From contig CAJTSD010000068.1 in NCBI GenBank assembly GCA_910578795.1, forward strand, positions 1 through 14,024: a DNA stretch of 14,024 nucleotides. Direction: 5' to 3'. Origin of the DNA: an uncultured Lachnospiraceae bacterium (lineage in GTDB: Bacteria > Bacillota > Clostridia > Lachnospirales > Lachnospiraceae). The position numbers and the translations under genes were made by a program. The notes below the pieces were generated by a model. The model was not told the DNA's origin. It searched no databases and saw only the letters and a program-made list of their open reading frames with translations. Positions 1 to 7,994 of this stretch are shown here, piece by piece; positions within the stretch are counted from its first letter, which is position 1; the number at the start of each line of letters is the position of its first letter.

Positions 1-1
1 C

Positions 2-193
2 ATAAGCTGGGAGCAGCGCTTTGCATATGATGTCGAGTATGTGAAAAAAATATCATTTAAAATGGATTTAAAAATATTGTTCCAGACAGTCGCCGTCGTC
101 TTTCGCCACAGTGACATCAACAGCGCGAACGACGCCACAATGGAGGCGTTTACCGGAACAAAAACCGAACCGAAAACGGAGGAACAGCCATGA
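2..193 (+). CDS. Initiating sugar-phosphate transferase, C-terminal fragment
   Basis: Only the last 63 residues lie in the window; the gene starts upstream. The frame is open from base 2 to the TGA at 191-193. The residues run from ISWEQRFAYDVEYV through KMDLKILFQTV and VFRHSDIN. The W-E-x-R/K-F-x-x-D-V-x-Y-V stretch, followed by S-F-K-M-D-L-K-I-L and T-V, is the typical end of the bacterial sugar transferase family (PF02397: PglC, WcaJ, EpsL types). These membrane enzymes move a sugar-1-phosphate from a UDP-sugar to undecaprenyl phosphate, the first step of repeat-unit assembly. After the conserved part there is a hydrophilic tail rich in T, E and K. The stop overlaps the next start in an ATGA, implying translational coupling. 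The sugar transferred cannot be told from this fragment. Confidence 0.85.
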   Translation: MSWEQRFAYDVEYVKKISFKMDLKILFQTVAVVFRHSDINSANDATMEAFTGTKTEPKTEEQP

Positions 194-1185
194 ACATTTT
201 ATTCTGCAGCGTAGGACGCCGCTGCGAGCTGCTAAAGGATTTCAGAAAAACGCTCGGCGATAAGGTGCGCCTGATTGTGACGGACAACAGCCCATACGCG
301 CCGGCTCTTGCGTTTGCCGATGTCAGCTATCAAGTGCCGTTAATCCATGACAAGGCATATATTCCGATGATTTTGGATATATGTAAGAAGGAAGGCATCA
401 ACGCAGTCACCACCTTAATTGATCCCGAGATTGCCATTTTGGCGGAGCACAGGGAAGAATTTGAGGCGCTTGGCGTGACTGTGCTTGCCCCGTATGAAAA
501 GACCGCAAGGCTGTGCTTTGATAAATATGAGATGTCCAAATACCTTGCGGAGAACGGAATTAATACGGTAAAAACGTACGGCTGTTTTGCCGATTTTTGG
601 AAAGCATACAACAACAAGGAAATCGATTTTCCCGTGTTTGTAAAACCCCGCACCGGAAGCGGGAGCGTCGGTGCAAGAAAGGTGGACACCTTTGAGCTTT
701 TGGAAGAGCTGACGGGACAGGACGACACGCTGATTATTCAGGAGCTGATGACAGGCGAGGACATGGACGCGGACATTTATGTGGACACCATCAGCCATCA
801 GCCCGTTGCCATTTTTTCCAAAAAGAAACTGTCAACCACAATCGGCGGGGCCAATAAAACCATTTCCTTTCAGGACGAAAATCTGTTTGCGTTCGTGCAG
901 AATGCGCTTGCGGCATTTGAATTTAATGGTCCTTTAGACATGGATTTGTTTTATCAGGACGGAGCATATTATCTTTCGGAAATCAATCCGCGTTTTGGCG
1001 GCGCATATCTGCACGCATATGGTGCAGGCGTTGACTTCCCGAAGCTGATTTACACAAACGTAGTGGAGAAAACAGAAAATGCGCCCCGTATTGGCGATTA
1101 TGAGGAAGATATTGTCATGATGATGTATGACAGTGTCGTAATTCAAACACTTGATGAAATTCAGAATAACATGGTAAGCATATGA
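190..1185 (+). CDS. ATP-grasp ligase (CarB/PylC-like) of a polysaccharide cluster
   Basis: A 331-residue ATP-grasp protein. The N-terminal pre-grasp domain opens with MNILFCSVGRRCELL and has TTLIDPE at about 74-80. The ATP-grasp part shows VKPRTGSGSVGARKV (151-165, nucleotide-binding loop), IIQELMTGEDMDADIYVD (182-199) and the metal-binding end MDLFYQDGAYYLSEINPRFGG (251-271), where E264 and N266 are the expected Mg ligands. Known members activate a carboxylate as acyl phosphate and join it to an amine or similar nucleophile. The true substrate is not readable from sequence. The start overlaps the sugar-transferase stop (ATGA), and its own stop overlaps the next glycosyltransferase start, so it is firmly inside the operon. 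I infer a modification of a sugar carboxylate, possibly amino-acid attachment, because the cluster also makes a uronic acid. It could instead make a free small-molecule precursor. Confidence 0.85.
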   Translation: MNILFCSVGRRCELLKDFRKTLGDKVRLIVTDNSPYAPALAFADVSYQVPLIHDKAYIPMILDICKKEGINAVTTLIDPEIAILAEHREEFEALGVTVLAPYEKTARLCFDKYEMSKYLAENGINTVKTYGCFADFWKAYNNKEIDFPVFVKPRTGSGSVGARKVDTFELLEELTGQDDTLIIQELMTGEDMDADIYVDTISHQPVAIFSKKKLSTTIGGANKTISFQDENLFAFVQNALAAFEFNGPLDMDLFYQDGAYYLSEINPRFGGAYLHAYGAGVDFPKLIYTNVVEKTENAPRIGDYEEDIVMMMYDSVVIQTLDEIQNNMVSI

Positions 1186-2288
1186 AAATACTGATTTTAA
1201 CTAATTACGCAAACGGTCTGTATCTGTTTCGCAAGGAGCTGCTGCAGACCTTTGCAAAGGACGGGCACAAGGTATATGTTTCCTTGCCGCCCGATGAAAA
1301 CATGGACAAGCTTAAAGACCTGTGCCGTGTGATAAAAACCCCTTTTGACCGGCGCGGAATGAATCCGTTTCAGGACTTTAAGTTATTGCTTTCCTATTTA
1401 AGACTTTTACGCAAAAAAAAGCCCGATGTGGTGCTTACGTACACGATAAAGCCCAATCTTTACGGCGCGCTTGCCTGCCGCATCAAAAAAGTGCCGTATT
1501 TATGCAATGTCACGGGACTTGGAACGGCGATTGAAAGCGGCGGTGTGTTAAGCAAGATGCTGCTGTTCTTTTACAGGATTTCCATGAAGGATGCGCGACG
1601 GGTATTTTTCCAAAATATGCGCAATCGGGATTTTATGAATAAAAACGGAATTGCGGTGGAGAATCATGCACTTTTGCCAGGATCCGGCGTGAATTTGACG
1701 GAACATCCACTGCGTGATTATCCGCCGCAGGACAAGCATATCCGTTTTCTTGCGGTAATCCGTATTATGAAGGATAAGGGGATTGAAGAATACCTTGAGG
1801 CTGCGCGGATTATGAAGAAACGGCATAAAAACGTGAAGTTTTATCTTGTAGGCGAATACGAGGAGGAAACAAGGGAATTGTATGAGCCGCAAATTGAGAA
1901 GCTTGCTGAGGAAAAGATAATCAAATATTACGGACATATTGATAATGTGGAGGAGGTTATGGCACGCAGCCATGTCATTGTCCATCCTTCCTATCATGAA
2001 GGGTTATCAAACGTCCTGCTTGAGGCGGCAGCGTGCGGTCGTCCCGTGCTTGCAAGCGATGTCAGCGGCTGTGTCGAAACCTTTGTGGCTGGCGAGAGCG
2101 GTTTTGCCTTTGAGAGCAAAAGCACAGATGCGCTTGTTCGTGCGATGGAAAAAATCCTTGCACTTTCTCATGAGGAACGCCGTCAAATGGGCATTGCAGG
2201 CAGGGCATGGGTTGAGAACAATTTTGATCGGAATATCATTATTCAAACATATGAAGATGAACTAAAAAAGATAAAGGAGAGAAAGTGA
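1182..2288 (+). CDS. GT4 glycosyltransferase, CapM/PglA-like
   Basis: A 368-residue GT-B fold, retaining glycosyltransferase of family GT4. The N-terminal acceptor domain begins MKILILTNYANGLYLFRKEL and carries LTYTIKPNLYGALACR (85-100) and NVTGLGTAIESGG (109-121), which are characteristic of the CapM/PglA branch. The donor domain has LPGSGVNLTEH (165-175), R194 with K197/K199 for the diphosphate, and the E-x7-E motif at E273 and E281 in HEGLSNVLLEAAACG. Characterised relatives add the second sugar, often a HexNAc, to the undecaprenyl-diphosphate-linked first sugar on the cytoplasmic face. Its position directly after the initiating transferase and the ATP-grasp gene fits that role. The ATG overlaps the upstream stop as ATGA. 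Sugar specificity is not visible. Confidence 0.9.
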   Translation: MKILILTNYANGLYLFRKELLQTFAKDGHKVYVSLPPDENMDKLKDLCRVIKTPFDRRGMNPFQDFKLLLSYLRLLRKKKPDVVLTYTIKPNLYGALACRIKKVPYLCNVTGLGTAIESGGVLSKMLLFFYRISMKDARRVFFQNMRNRDFMNKNGIAVENHALLPGSGVNLTEHPLRDYPPQDKHIRFLAVIRIMKDKGIEEYLEAARIMKKRHKNVKFYLVGEYEEETRELYEPQIEKLAEEKIIKYYGHIDNVEEVMARSHVIVHPSYHEGLSNVLLEAAACGRPVLASDVSGCVETFVAGESGFAFESKSTDALVRAMEKILALSHEERRQMGIAGRAWVENNFDRNIIIQTYEDELKKIKERK

Positions 2289-2304
2289 AAATTAAAATTT
2301 TCAC
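2285..2304. repeat. Perfect AT-rich inverted repeat at a gene end
   Basis: Arms GTGAAAATT (2285-2293) and AATTTTCAC (2296-2304) are exact reverse complements around AA. The TGA stop of the preceding glycosyltransferase (2286-2288) lies inside the left arm. No T-run follows on the + strand, so it is not a standard intrinsic terminator. It could be a transcript-end stabiliser, a protein site or part of an interspersed repeat. Confidence 0.6.
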
Positions 2305-2307
2305 TTG

Positions 2308-2337
2308 GCAAGTTTGTGCATGAGGGCACAAACTCGC
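2308..2337 (+). promoter_or_regulatory. Stem-loop just upstream of the dehydrogenase ribosome site
   Basis: GCAAGTTTGTGC (2308-2319) pairs with GCACAAACTCGC (2326-2337) around the loop ATGAGG. This gives nine perfect inner pairs, one A-C mismatch and two closing G-C pairs. The stem ends about four bases before the AAGGAG that serves the dehydrogenase start at 2354, so it could affect translation or mRNA processing at this spacer. No T-run follows, which argues against termination. It is the second of two hairpins packed into the 65-base gap. Confidence 0.55.
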
Positions 2338-2353
2338 AGAAAGGAGAATTGTT

Positions 2354-3670
2354 GTGAAATTATACGAAGATCTTGTAAGCGGAAAGGAAAAGCTGTCCCT
2401 TGTCGGACTTGGATATGTGGGAATGCCGATTGCCGTTGCTTTTGCAAAAAAAATACAAGTAATTGGGTTTGATCTGAACGAGGCAAAAATTAATCTTTAT
2501 CAATCAGGCGTTGACCCTACAAATGAGGTGGGAAATGATGTCATTAAAAATACCACTGTTGCATTCACCGCGGATGCGTCAAAATTAAAAGAGGCAAAAT
2601 TCCATATTGTCGCAGTGCCAACGCCTGTCAACGATGACCACACTCCGGATTTATCGCCGGTTGAAGGCGCAAGCCGCATTTTGGGACAAAACCTGGTAAA
2701 GGGATCCATTGTCGTGTTTGAGTCAACCGTTTATCCAGGTGTGACAGAGGATATCTGTGTGCCGATTTTGGAAAAAGAGTCCGGATTAAAATGTGGCGTC
2801 GATTTTAAGATTGGCTATTCTCCCGAGCGCATCAACCCCGGTGACAAGGTGCATCGTTTGGAAACAATTACAAAGATTGTTTCCGGTATGGATGAGGATG
2901 CACTGGATGAAATCGCACATGTGTACGAACTTGTTGTGGAGGCCGGCGTTTACCGCGCGGAATCCATTAAGGTTGCCGAGGCTGCAAAGGTTATTGAGAA
3001 CAGCCAAAGAGACATCAACATCGCGTTTATGAATGAGCTTTCCATTATTTTCAACAAGATGGGAATTGACACAAAATCCGTTCTTGCGGCAGCAGGAACA
3101 AAGTGGAATTTCTTAAATTTCCAGCCGGGGCTTGTCGGCGGTCACTGTATCGGCGTCGATCCGTATTACCTCACCTACAAGGCGGAGGAGCTTGGTTATC
3201 ACTCGCAGATTATCCTCTCGGGCAGACGCATTAATGACGACATGGGAAAATATGTGGCGGAAAATCTTGTGAAAAACCTGATTAAGGCTGACATTCCCGT
3301 AAAGAGCGCAAGCGTGGCAATATTGGGCTTTACCTTCAAGGAAAACTGTCCGGATACAAGAAATACAAAGATTATTGATATTTATAAAGAACTGAAGGAA
3401 TATGGGATTACGGCAGTGGTTGCGGACGACAATGCGGATGCGGACGAGGCAAAGCGGCTTTACGGTATTACCTTTACGCCGATGAAGGACATTAAAAACT
3501 GCGACGCAGTTATTTTAGCAGTGGCGCATGAGTCATATAAAAAGCTTGGAATGGGTGATTTGGATGCGCTTTATGCGGATAACGGCAAGGCGAAGGTGCT
3601 TACGGACTTAAAAGGCATTCTTGACAGAAAAGAATATGAGGACGCAGGCTATTTATATTGGAGGTTATAA
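2354..3670 (+). CDS. UDP-N-acetylhexosamine 6-dehydrogenase, WbpO/TviB-like
   Basis: A 438-residue nucleotide-sugar dehydrogenase that oxidises C6 of a UDP-N-acetylhexosamine to the uronic acid with two NAD+. Visible features are the Rossmann motif SLVGLGYVGMPIA (15-27), ESTVYPGVTED (123-133), YSPERINPGD (155-164), K212 and N216 in AEAAKVIENSQRD, and the catalytic Cys265 in GGHCIGVDPYYLTYKAEELGYH. The PERINPGD and WNFLNFQPGLVGGHCIGVDPYY wording is that of the WbpO/TviB branch (UDP-GlcNAc/UDP-GalNAc), not of UDP-glucose dehydrogenase. The start is GTG at 2354, placed eight bases after AAGGAG (2341-2346); TTG at 2351 is a less likely alternative. The next gene begins one base after the stop, and the pair forms a UDP-HexNAcA module. 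Which epimer is used cannot be read from sequence. Confidence 0.92.
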   Translation: MKLYEDLVSGKEKLSLVGLGYVGMPIAVAFAKKIQVIGFDLNEAKINLYQSGVDPTNEVGNDVIKNTTVAFTADASKLKEAKFHIVAVPTPVNDDHTPDLSPVEGASRILGQNLVKGSIVVFESTVYPGVTEDICVPILEKESGLKCGVDFKIGYSPERINPGDKVHRLETITKIVSGMDEDALDEIAHVYELVVEAGVYRAESIKVAEAAKVIENSQRDINIAFMNELSIIFNKMGIDTKSVLAAAGTKWNFLNFQPGLVGGHCIGVDPYYLTYKAEELGYHSQIILSGRRINDDMGKYVAENLVKNLIKADIPVKSASVAILGFTFKENCPDTRNTKIIDIYKELKEYGITAVVADDNADADEAKRLYGITFTPMKDIKNCDAVILAVAHESYKKLGMGDLDALYADNGKAKVLTDLKGILDRKEYEDAGYLYWRL

Positions 3671-3671
3671 C

Positions 3672-4646
3672 ATGGGTTACAAGGAGTTAAAATTTGACAA
3701 AGACAGCGTCTTTCTCGTAACTGGCGGTGCGGGATTTATTGGCTCGAACCTCTGCGAGGCGATTACGGACATGGGCTGTCAGGTACGCTGCCTTGACGAT
3801 CTTTCGACAGGCAGGGAAGAGAACGTCAAGATGTTTATGGATCGCCCAAATTACACATTTATCAAGGGGGATATCAAGGATTTGGACACCTGCATGAAGG
3901 CGTGTGAGGGCGTGGATTACGTGCTCAATCAGGCGGCGTGGGGCTCTGTGCCAAGAAGTATTGAAATGCCGCTGTTTTATGAGCAGAATAACATTATGGG
4001 AACGCTCAATATGATGGAGGCGGCAAGACAAAACGGTGTCAAAAAATTTGTCTATGCGTCAAGCTCGTCCGTATACGGCGACCATCCCGTACTTCCCAAA
4101 AAAGAAGGGCAGGAGGGCAATCTGCTTTCGCCCTACGCACTCACGAAACGCACCAATGAGGAGTACGGAAAGCTTTATAAAAAACTCTACGGTCTTGACA
4201 CTTATGGAATGCGTTATTTTAACGTATTCGGGCGTAGACAGGATCCGAACGGCGCATACGCGGCAGTAATCCCCAAATTTATCAAACAGCTCCTTGATGG
4301 GGAGGTACCGACCATTAACGGCGATGGAAAGCAGTCAAGGGATTTCACGTATATCGACAACGTGATTGAGGCAAATTTCAAGGCATGCCTTGCGCCAAGC
4401 GACGCGGCAGGACAGGCGTTCAACATCGCTTACGGCGGTCGGGAATACCTGATTGATATTTACTATGACCTCTGCAAGGCGCTAGGAAAGAATGTTGAGC
4501 CAAACTTCGGACCGGACCGCGCAGGCGACATTAAGCATTCCAACGCTGATATTTCCAAGGCAAGGGAACTTTTGGGCTACAATCCGGAGTTCGATTTTGA
4601 AAAGGGAATTGCGCTTGCCATCGACTGGTACAAAGAAAATCTTTGA
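3672..4646 (+). CDS. UDP-N-acetylhexosamine(uronate) 4-epimerase, WbpP/TviC-like
   Basis: A 324-residue extended SDR epimerase interconverting the gluco and galacto forms of UDP-HexNAc or UDP-HexNAcA at C4. The NAD-binding TGGAGFIG is at 17-24, a run of serines ASSSSVYG at 129-136, and the catalytic Y155-x3-K159 in LSPYALTK. The signature QAAWGSVPRSIE (87-98) and RYFNVFGRRQDPNGAYAAVIPKF match the WbpP/TviC group; Trp90 stands where these proteins often have Leu. I chose ATG 3672 over a longer in-frame start at 3621, because GGAGG at 3660-3664 sits seven bases upstream and the longer form would overlap the dehydrogenase by 50 bases. Paired with the dehydrogenase it should supply UDP-GalNAcA, by either order of the two reactions. 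Confidence 0.92.
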   Translation: MGYKELKFDKDSVFLVTGGAGFIGSNLCEAITDMGCQVRCLDDLSTGREENVKMFMDRPNYTFIKGDIKDLDTCMKACEGVDYVLNQAAWGSVPRSIEMPLFYEQNNIMGTLNMMEAARQNGVKKFVYASSSSVYGDHPVLPKKEGQEGNLLSPYALTKRTNEEYGKLYKKLYGLDTYGMRYFNVFGRRQDPNGAYAAVIPKFIKQLLDGEVPTINGDGKQSRDFTYIDNVIEANFKACLAPSDAAGQAFNIAYGGREYLIDIYYDLCKALGKNVEPNFGPDRAGDIKHSNADISKARELLGYNPEFDFEKGIALAIDWYKENL

Positions 4647-4673
4647 CAAAGAGAATGGATAAGAGGACAACTT

Positions 4674-5438
4674 ATGAAAAATACCGGAATGAAAATCTGC
4701 ATAAGAATGGACGATATCACACCTGATATGGATTGGGCAAAGTTCCTGCGCTTTAAGGAGCTTTGCGATCGGTATCAGGTGAAGCCGCTTATAGGGATTG
4801 TGCCCAAAAATGAGGACAAAACCCTTAGCATTGATGCACCGCGGGAGGATTTTTGGGAGTATATCAAACAGCTTCAAAAGGAAGGATGGCTGCTTGCGCA
4901 GCATGGATACACACATGTTTATACGACAAAGGAGCCGGGGCTGTTTCCGCTTAATAATTTTTCCGAGTTTGCAGGTGTGGAGTACAGTGATCAGTATGAG
5001 GCAATCAAATTAGGACAGGATATTTTTCGGGAGCACGGCATTGAAACGGATATTTTTATGGCTCCCGGACATTCTTATGACAAACATACGTTCAAGGCAC
5101 TGCAAAACTTAAATTACTGGCGGATAACAGACGGGTTCGGAACAAGACCGTATTTCAGGCATGGCATGGTGTTTTATCCGATTTCCCACAGTCAGAAAAG
5201 CGCATTGAAAGCAAAAAGCGGCTACACAACATTTGTTGTTCACACAAATACAATGAACGAGAACGATTTTAAGCGGTATCAGCGTCTGTTCCAAAAATAC
5301 AAGGGAAGAGTGGTGTCCTATTCGGAGCTGTTTCAGGTAGAACCGGTGTACCGGGGATTTTTGAAAGCAGCGGGAGAATACCTGATGGCGTATACAAAGC
5401 AGAACATTGTAAAAAGGAAAGCAAAAAACAGGAAATAA
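4674..5438 (+). CDS. DUF2334 (NodB-like) polysaccharide deacetylase-type protein
   Basis: A 254-residue protein with the beta/alpha NodB-like layout of DUF2334. The expected metal and catalytic features are present: the D13-D14 pair in IRMDDITPDMDW, H77-x3-H81 in AQHGYTHVYTT, MAPGHSYD (129-136) and a late His190 in FVVHTN. NodB-like enzymes remove N- or O-acetyl groups from sugars by metal-assisted hydrolysis; DUF2334 members themselves are poorly characterised. No signal peptide or membrane segment is visible, so the protein looks cytoplasmic and would act on lipid-linked or nucleotide sugars rather than on exported polymer. ATG 4674 is preceded by AGAGGA at a good distance; an internal ATG at 4689 is possible. 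It lies 27 bases after the epimerase and eight before the membrane protein. Confidence 0.8.
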   Translation: MKNTGMKICIRMDDITPDMDWAKFLRFKELCDRYQVKPLIGIVPKNEDKTLSIDAPREDFWEYIKQLQKEGWLLAQHGYTHVYTTKEPGLFPLNNFSEFAGVEYSDQYEAIKLGQDIFREHGIETDIFMAPGHSYDKHTFKALQNLNYWRITDGFGTRPYFRHGMVFYPISHSQKSALKAKSGYTTFVVHTNTMNENDFKRYQRLFQKYKGRVVSYSELFQVEPVYRGFLKAAGEYLMAYTKQNIVKRKAKNRK

Positions 5439-5445
5439 CGATTTT

Positions 5446-6831
5446 ATGAAAAATGACAAAAGGAAACGACAAGCGAAGGTAATCGGAATCGTGCTTGTGA
5501 GTGTTTTATTTTATCTGATATGGTACTGGCACGACGGCGTGATTCTCACGCCGGATTCGGATTCTTATATTACCATGCAGGCAGACAGGGAACCGGGATA
5601 CTGCTTTTATCTATGGTTTTTGCGGCTGATTTTTGGAAAGAAAAGCTACTTAGATATAGCGGTTGTGCTGCAATGCATCATTGCCGGAATTTCGACGGCT
5701 GTGTTTACATTATCGCTCAAAAAACGCTTTCAGCTAAGCAATATCATAAGCTTTGGCGTGTGGGGGATCCAGTGCGGTCTTACGCTCTTAAACCGTTTTG
5801 TGGCACAAAGAGGATACAGTTATTTCAACAGCATCCGGACGGAGGCGCTGGCATACTCTTTTTACCTGTTTCTCATCCTCGGACTGTTGGCAATCCTGTA
5901 TGACAATCGAGTAGAGGAATGTCCTTTGCACGGGTCTGTGCATAAAGGCATTGTGACAAGCCTTTTTTGGGCAGTGGTGCTCACTTCCATCCGAAAACAG
6001 ATGCTTGTGTCGTTTGGATTGATTTTCCTTGCTGTCATTTATGCATGGTGGAAGGAAAAAGGCTGGAAAAAGGCGGTTTTGTATTCCGCCGTCATTGTGC
6101 TTTTGGGATTTGGCAGTACAAGGCTGATTGACTGCACGTACAATTTTGCATTCCGGGGCATTTTTACGGCACATACGGGGGATTCGAGCTTTATTCTCGG
6201 AAATGAGCTTTATGTCGCAAATAAGGAGATGGCAAAAAATCTTACCTCTGACGAAAACCGTGCCATTTTCCTTGAAATTCTGGCACGCTGCGACGAAGAC
6301 GAATACAATATCCGATATGCAGGGGACGGCTGGTACGGACTTCAGGACCACTACAGTATGTCCTATGACAGGATTAAGTTTGATGTGGCCATGCCCGTTA
6401 TCAGGGAATATCAGGACAGCATTGGTATGGCGGAAACGGACAGGGAGGACAGCTACAATGCGATTGCAGGGGCAATTATGAAAGAAATCCTGGTGCCTTG
6501 TGTGCCGGATTTGCTTCGGATTTTTGCAGTGAATGTGATTGGCGGTCTGATTACAACCGTTTTAAAAGTACATCCTGTACTCAATGCTGCGGCACTGTTT
6601 CTGTATTTGGCATATATCGGACTTTTTCTATGGCTTGCGGCAAAGGGCTCTTATCAACAGAAGTGTACATCCCTTTTATTTGCGGCATTGGTGATGACTG
6701 CACTTCTTGCGACAATCGTACTTACATCCGCAACAATTTACTGTCAGATGCGCTACATGTTGTATAATACAGGGCTGTTTTATCAGGCGGGGCTGATTAT
6801 GCTATACGAAGCCTGTAAGAAGAAGGGATAA
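5446..6831 (+). CDS. Polytopic membrane protein; GT-C glycosyltransferase or polymerase candidate
   Basis: A 461-residue membrane protein with about 11 hydrophobic segments, roughly at 12-28, 68-91, 98-118, 134-152, 168-182, 186-202, 208-225, 355-373, 380-399, 407-430 and 441-456. One large hydrophilic, acidic loop spans 226-354. Just after the first helix is LTPDSDSYITMQADREPGY (34-52). An acidic residue pair followed by S/Y at this place is reminiscent of GT-C transferases that use lipid-linked donors, and the following E-P-G-Y also resembles EpsG-type polymerases. The C-terminus has IYCQMRYMLYNTGLFYQ. Being the only polytopic protein in the window, it may polymerise, translocate or decorate the repeat unit outside the membrane. 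I do not recognise a specific named family. It begins seven bases after the deacetylase stop and ends five before the next gene. Confidence 0.75.
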   Translation: MKNDKRKRQAKVIGIVLVSVLFYLIWYWHDGVILTPDSDSYITMQADREPGYCFYLWFLRLIFGKKSYLDIAVVLQCIIAGISTAVFTLSLKKRFQLSNIISFGVWGIQCGLTLLNRFVAQRGYSYFNSIRTEALAYSFYLFLILGLLAILYDNRVEECPLHGSVHKGIVTSLFWAVVLTSIRKQMLVSFGLIFLAVIYAWWKEKGWKKAVLYSAVIVLLGFGSTRLIDCTYNFAFRGIFTAHTGDSSFILGNELYVANKEMAKNLTSDENRAIFLEILARCDEDEYNIRYAGDGWYGLQDHYSMSYDRIKFDVAMPVIREYQDSIGMAETDREDSYNAIAGAIMKEILVPCVPDLLRIFAVNVIGGLITTVLKVHPVLNAAALFLYLAYIGLFLWLAAKGSYQQKCTSLLFAALVMTALLATIVLTSATIYCQMRYMLYNTGLFYQAGLIMLYEACKKKG

Positions 6832-6836
6832 AAACG

Positions 6837-7994
6837 ATGACAACAGAAAAACCGATACGCGTCCTTCATGTGTTAGGTACGACAAACTTAGGCGGCGCGG
6901 AGAGCAGAATCATGGAACTGTACCGCAATATGGACCGGAACAAGGTGCAGTTTGATTTTTTGGTGCATACGGACAAGGAAGGGCATTACAACGCAGAAAT
7001 CAGGGAGCTTGGCGGAAAAATATACAGTGTCCCACGGTTCAATGTAAAAAATTATCATGCGTACCGTAATGCACTTGTCCGTTTTTTTGCAGAACATAAC
7101 GATTATGCCGCGATACAGGGACATATGACAAGCACTGCGTCCATTTATCTGCCGCTTGCCAAAAAGGCGGGAATCCCCGTGACAATCGCCCATGCAAGAA
7201 GCGCAGGCGTTGACAAGGGCGTAAAAGGGCTTGTGACAAAAATAATACGGTATCCGCTGAAAAACCGCGCCGACTATCTGTTTACCTGTTCTGAGGAAGC
7301 AGGCGTGGCGGTATACGGAAAAAAAGCAGTACGGCAGGGGAAAGTGTGGACAATCCCGAATGCCATAGACACGGAGCGTTTTCGCTTTAACAGCAGTGTC
7401 AAGGAAAAAATGCTTGCCGAACTGGGATTATCCGATAAATTTGTTATAGGACACGTGGGACGTTTCGGCTTTATGAAAAACCATGCCTATTTAATAAAAG
7501 TCTTTTATGAACTCTGCATTATGCATGATGATGTTGCGTTAGTCCTGATTGGAAAGGGCGAGCTGGAGGAAGAAATCAAGCAGAAGGTGCAGGACTTAGG
7601 GGTGGGCGAAAAAGTGTTTTTTTTGGGAACACGCGCCAATGTGGAGGACTATTATCAGGCGTTTGACTATTTCGTTTTCCCATCCGTTTTTGAGGGACTC
7701 CCCGGAAGCGTGGCGGAGGCGCAGGCAGCAGGGCTTCACTGCCTGGTTTCCGACAAAGTAACGCGCGAGGCGGCGCTGACCGATTTGGCAGTCTACCGAA
7801 GCATCGACGAGCCGCCAATCGAGTGGGCAAAGGAAATTCAGAAAAACGCCAAAGACGCCAAGATTCGCAGGGATATGCGGCAGGAGATTATCGATAAAGG
7901 GTTCGACGTGAGAATACAGGCAAAGCAGATGGCGGAATTTTATCTGACCGGCAAAAATCCGCCCGGACACCGTTGTACCATTTCGCAATCCTAA
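6837..7994 (+). CDS. GT4 glycosyltransferase, EpsF/CapH-like
   Basis: A 385-residue GT-B glycosyltransferase. The N-terminus IRVLHVLGTTNLGGAESRIM (7-26), followed by FDFLVHTDKEGHY and EIRELGGKIY, is the hallmark of the EpsF/CapH branch of GT4. The donor domain contains WTIPNAIDTERF (171-182), GHVGRFGFMKNH (205-216), LIGKGELEEEI, FLGTRANVEDYYQAFDYFVFPS and the E-x7-E pair E286/E294 in EGLPGSVAEAQAAG. It should transfer a sugar from a nucleotide donor to the growing lipid-linked oligosaccharide in the cytoplasm; donor and linkage are unknown. The start has AAGGGA (6823-6828) eight bases upstream, overlapping the previous stop region. A T8 tract lies in the frame at 7617-7624. The stop is embedded in a short tandem repeat. 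Confidence 0.9.
   Translation: MTTEKPIRVLHVLGTTNLGGAESRIMELYRNMDRNKVQFDFLVHTDKEGHYNAEIRELGGKIYSVPRFNVKNYHAYRNALVRFFAEHNDYAAIQGHMTSTASIYLPLAKKAGIPVTIAHARSAGVDKGVKGLVTKIIRYPLKNRADYLFTCSEEAGVAVYGKKAVRQGKVWTIPNAIDTERFRFNSSVKEKMLAELGLSDKFVIGHVGRFGFMKNHAYLIKVFYELCIMHDDVALVLIGKGELEEEIKQKVQDLGVGEKVFFLGTRANVEDYYQAFDYFVFPSVFEGLPGSVAEAQAAGLHCLVSDKVTREAALTDLAVYRSIDEPPIEWAKEIQKNAKDAKIRRDMRQEIIDKGFDVRIQAKQMAEFYLTGKNPPGHRCTISQS

Noticed and set aside
2285..2337. Intrinsic terminator between the GT4 and dehydrogenase genes
   Set aside because: Both stems lack a following T-run on the + strand, and the operon continues 16 bases later.
3621..3671. Longer N-terminus for the epimerase starting at 3621
   Set aside because: It would overlap the dehydrogenase by 50 bases and add residues before the Rossmann strand; ATG 3672 has an ideal GGAGG upstream.
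5788..6351. 187-codon minus-strand open frame
   Set aside because: It is antisense to a clear membrane-protein gene, has no family resemblance and is rich in Cys, His and Lys as expected of a shadow frame.
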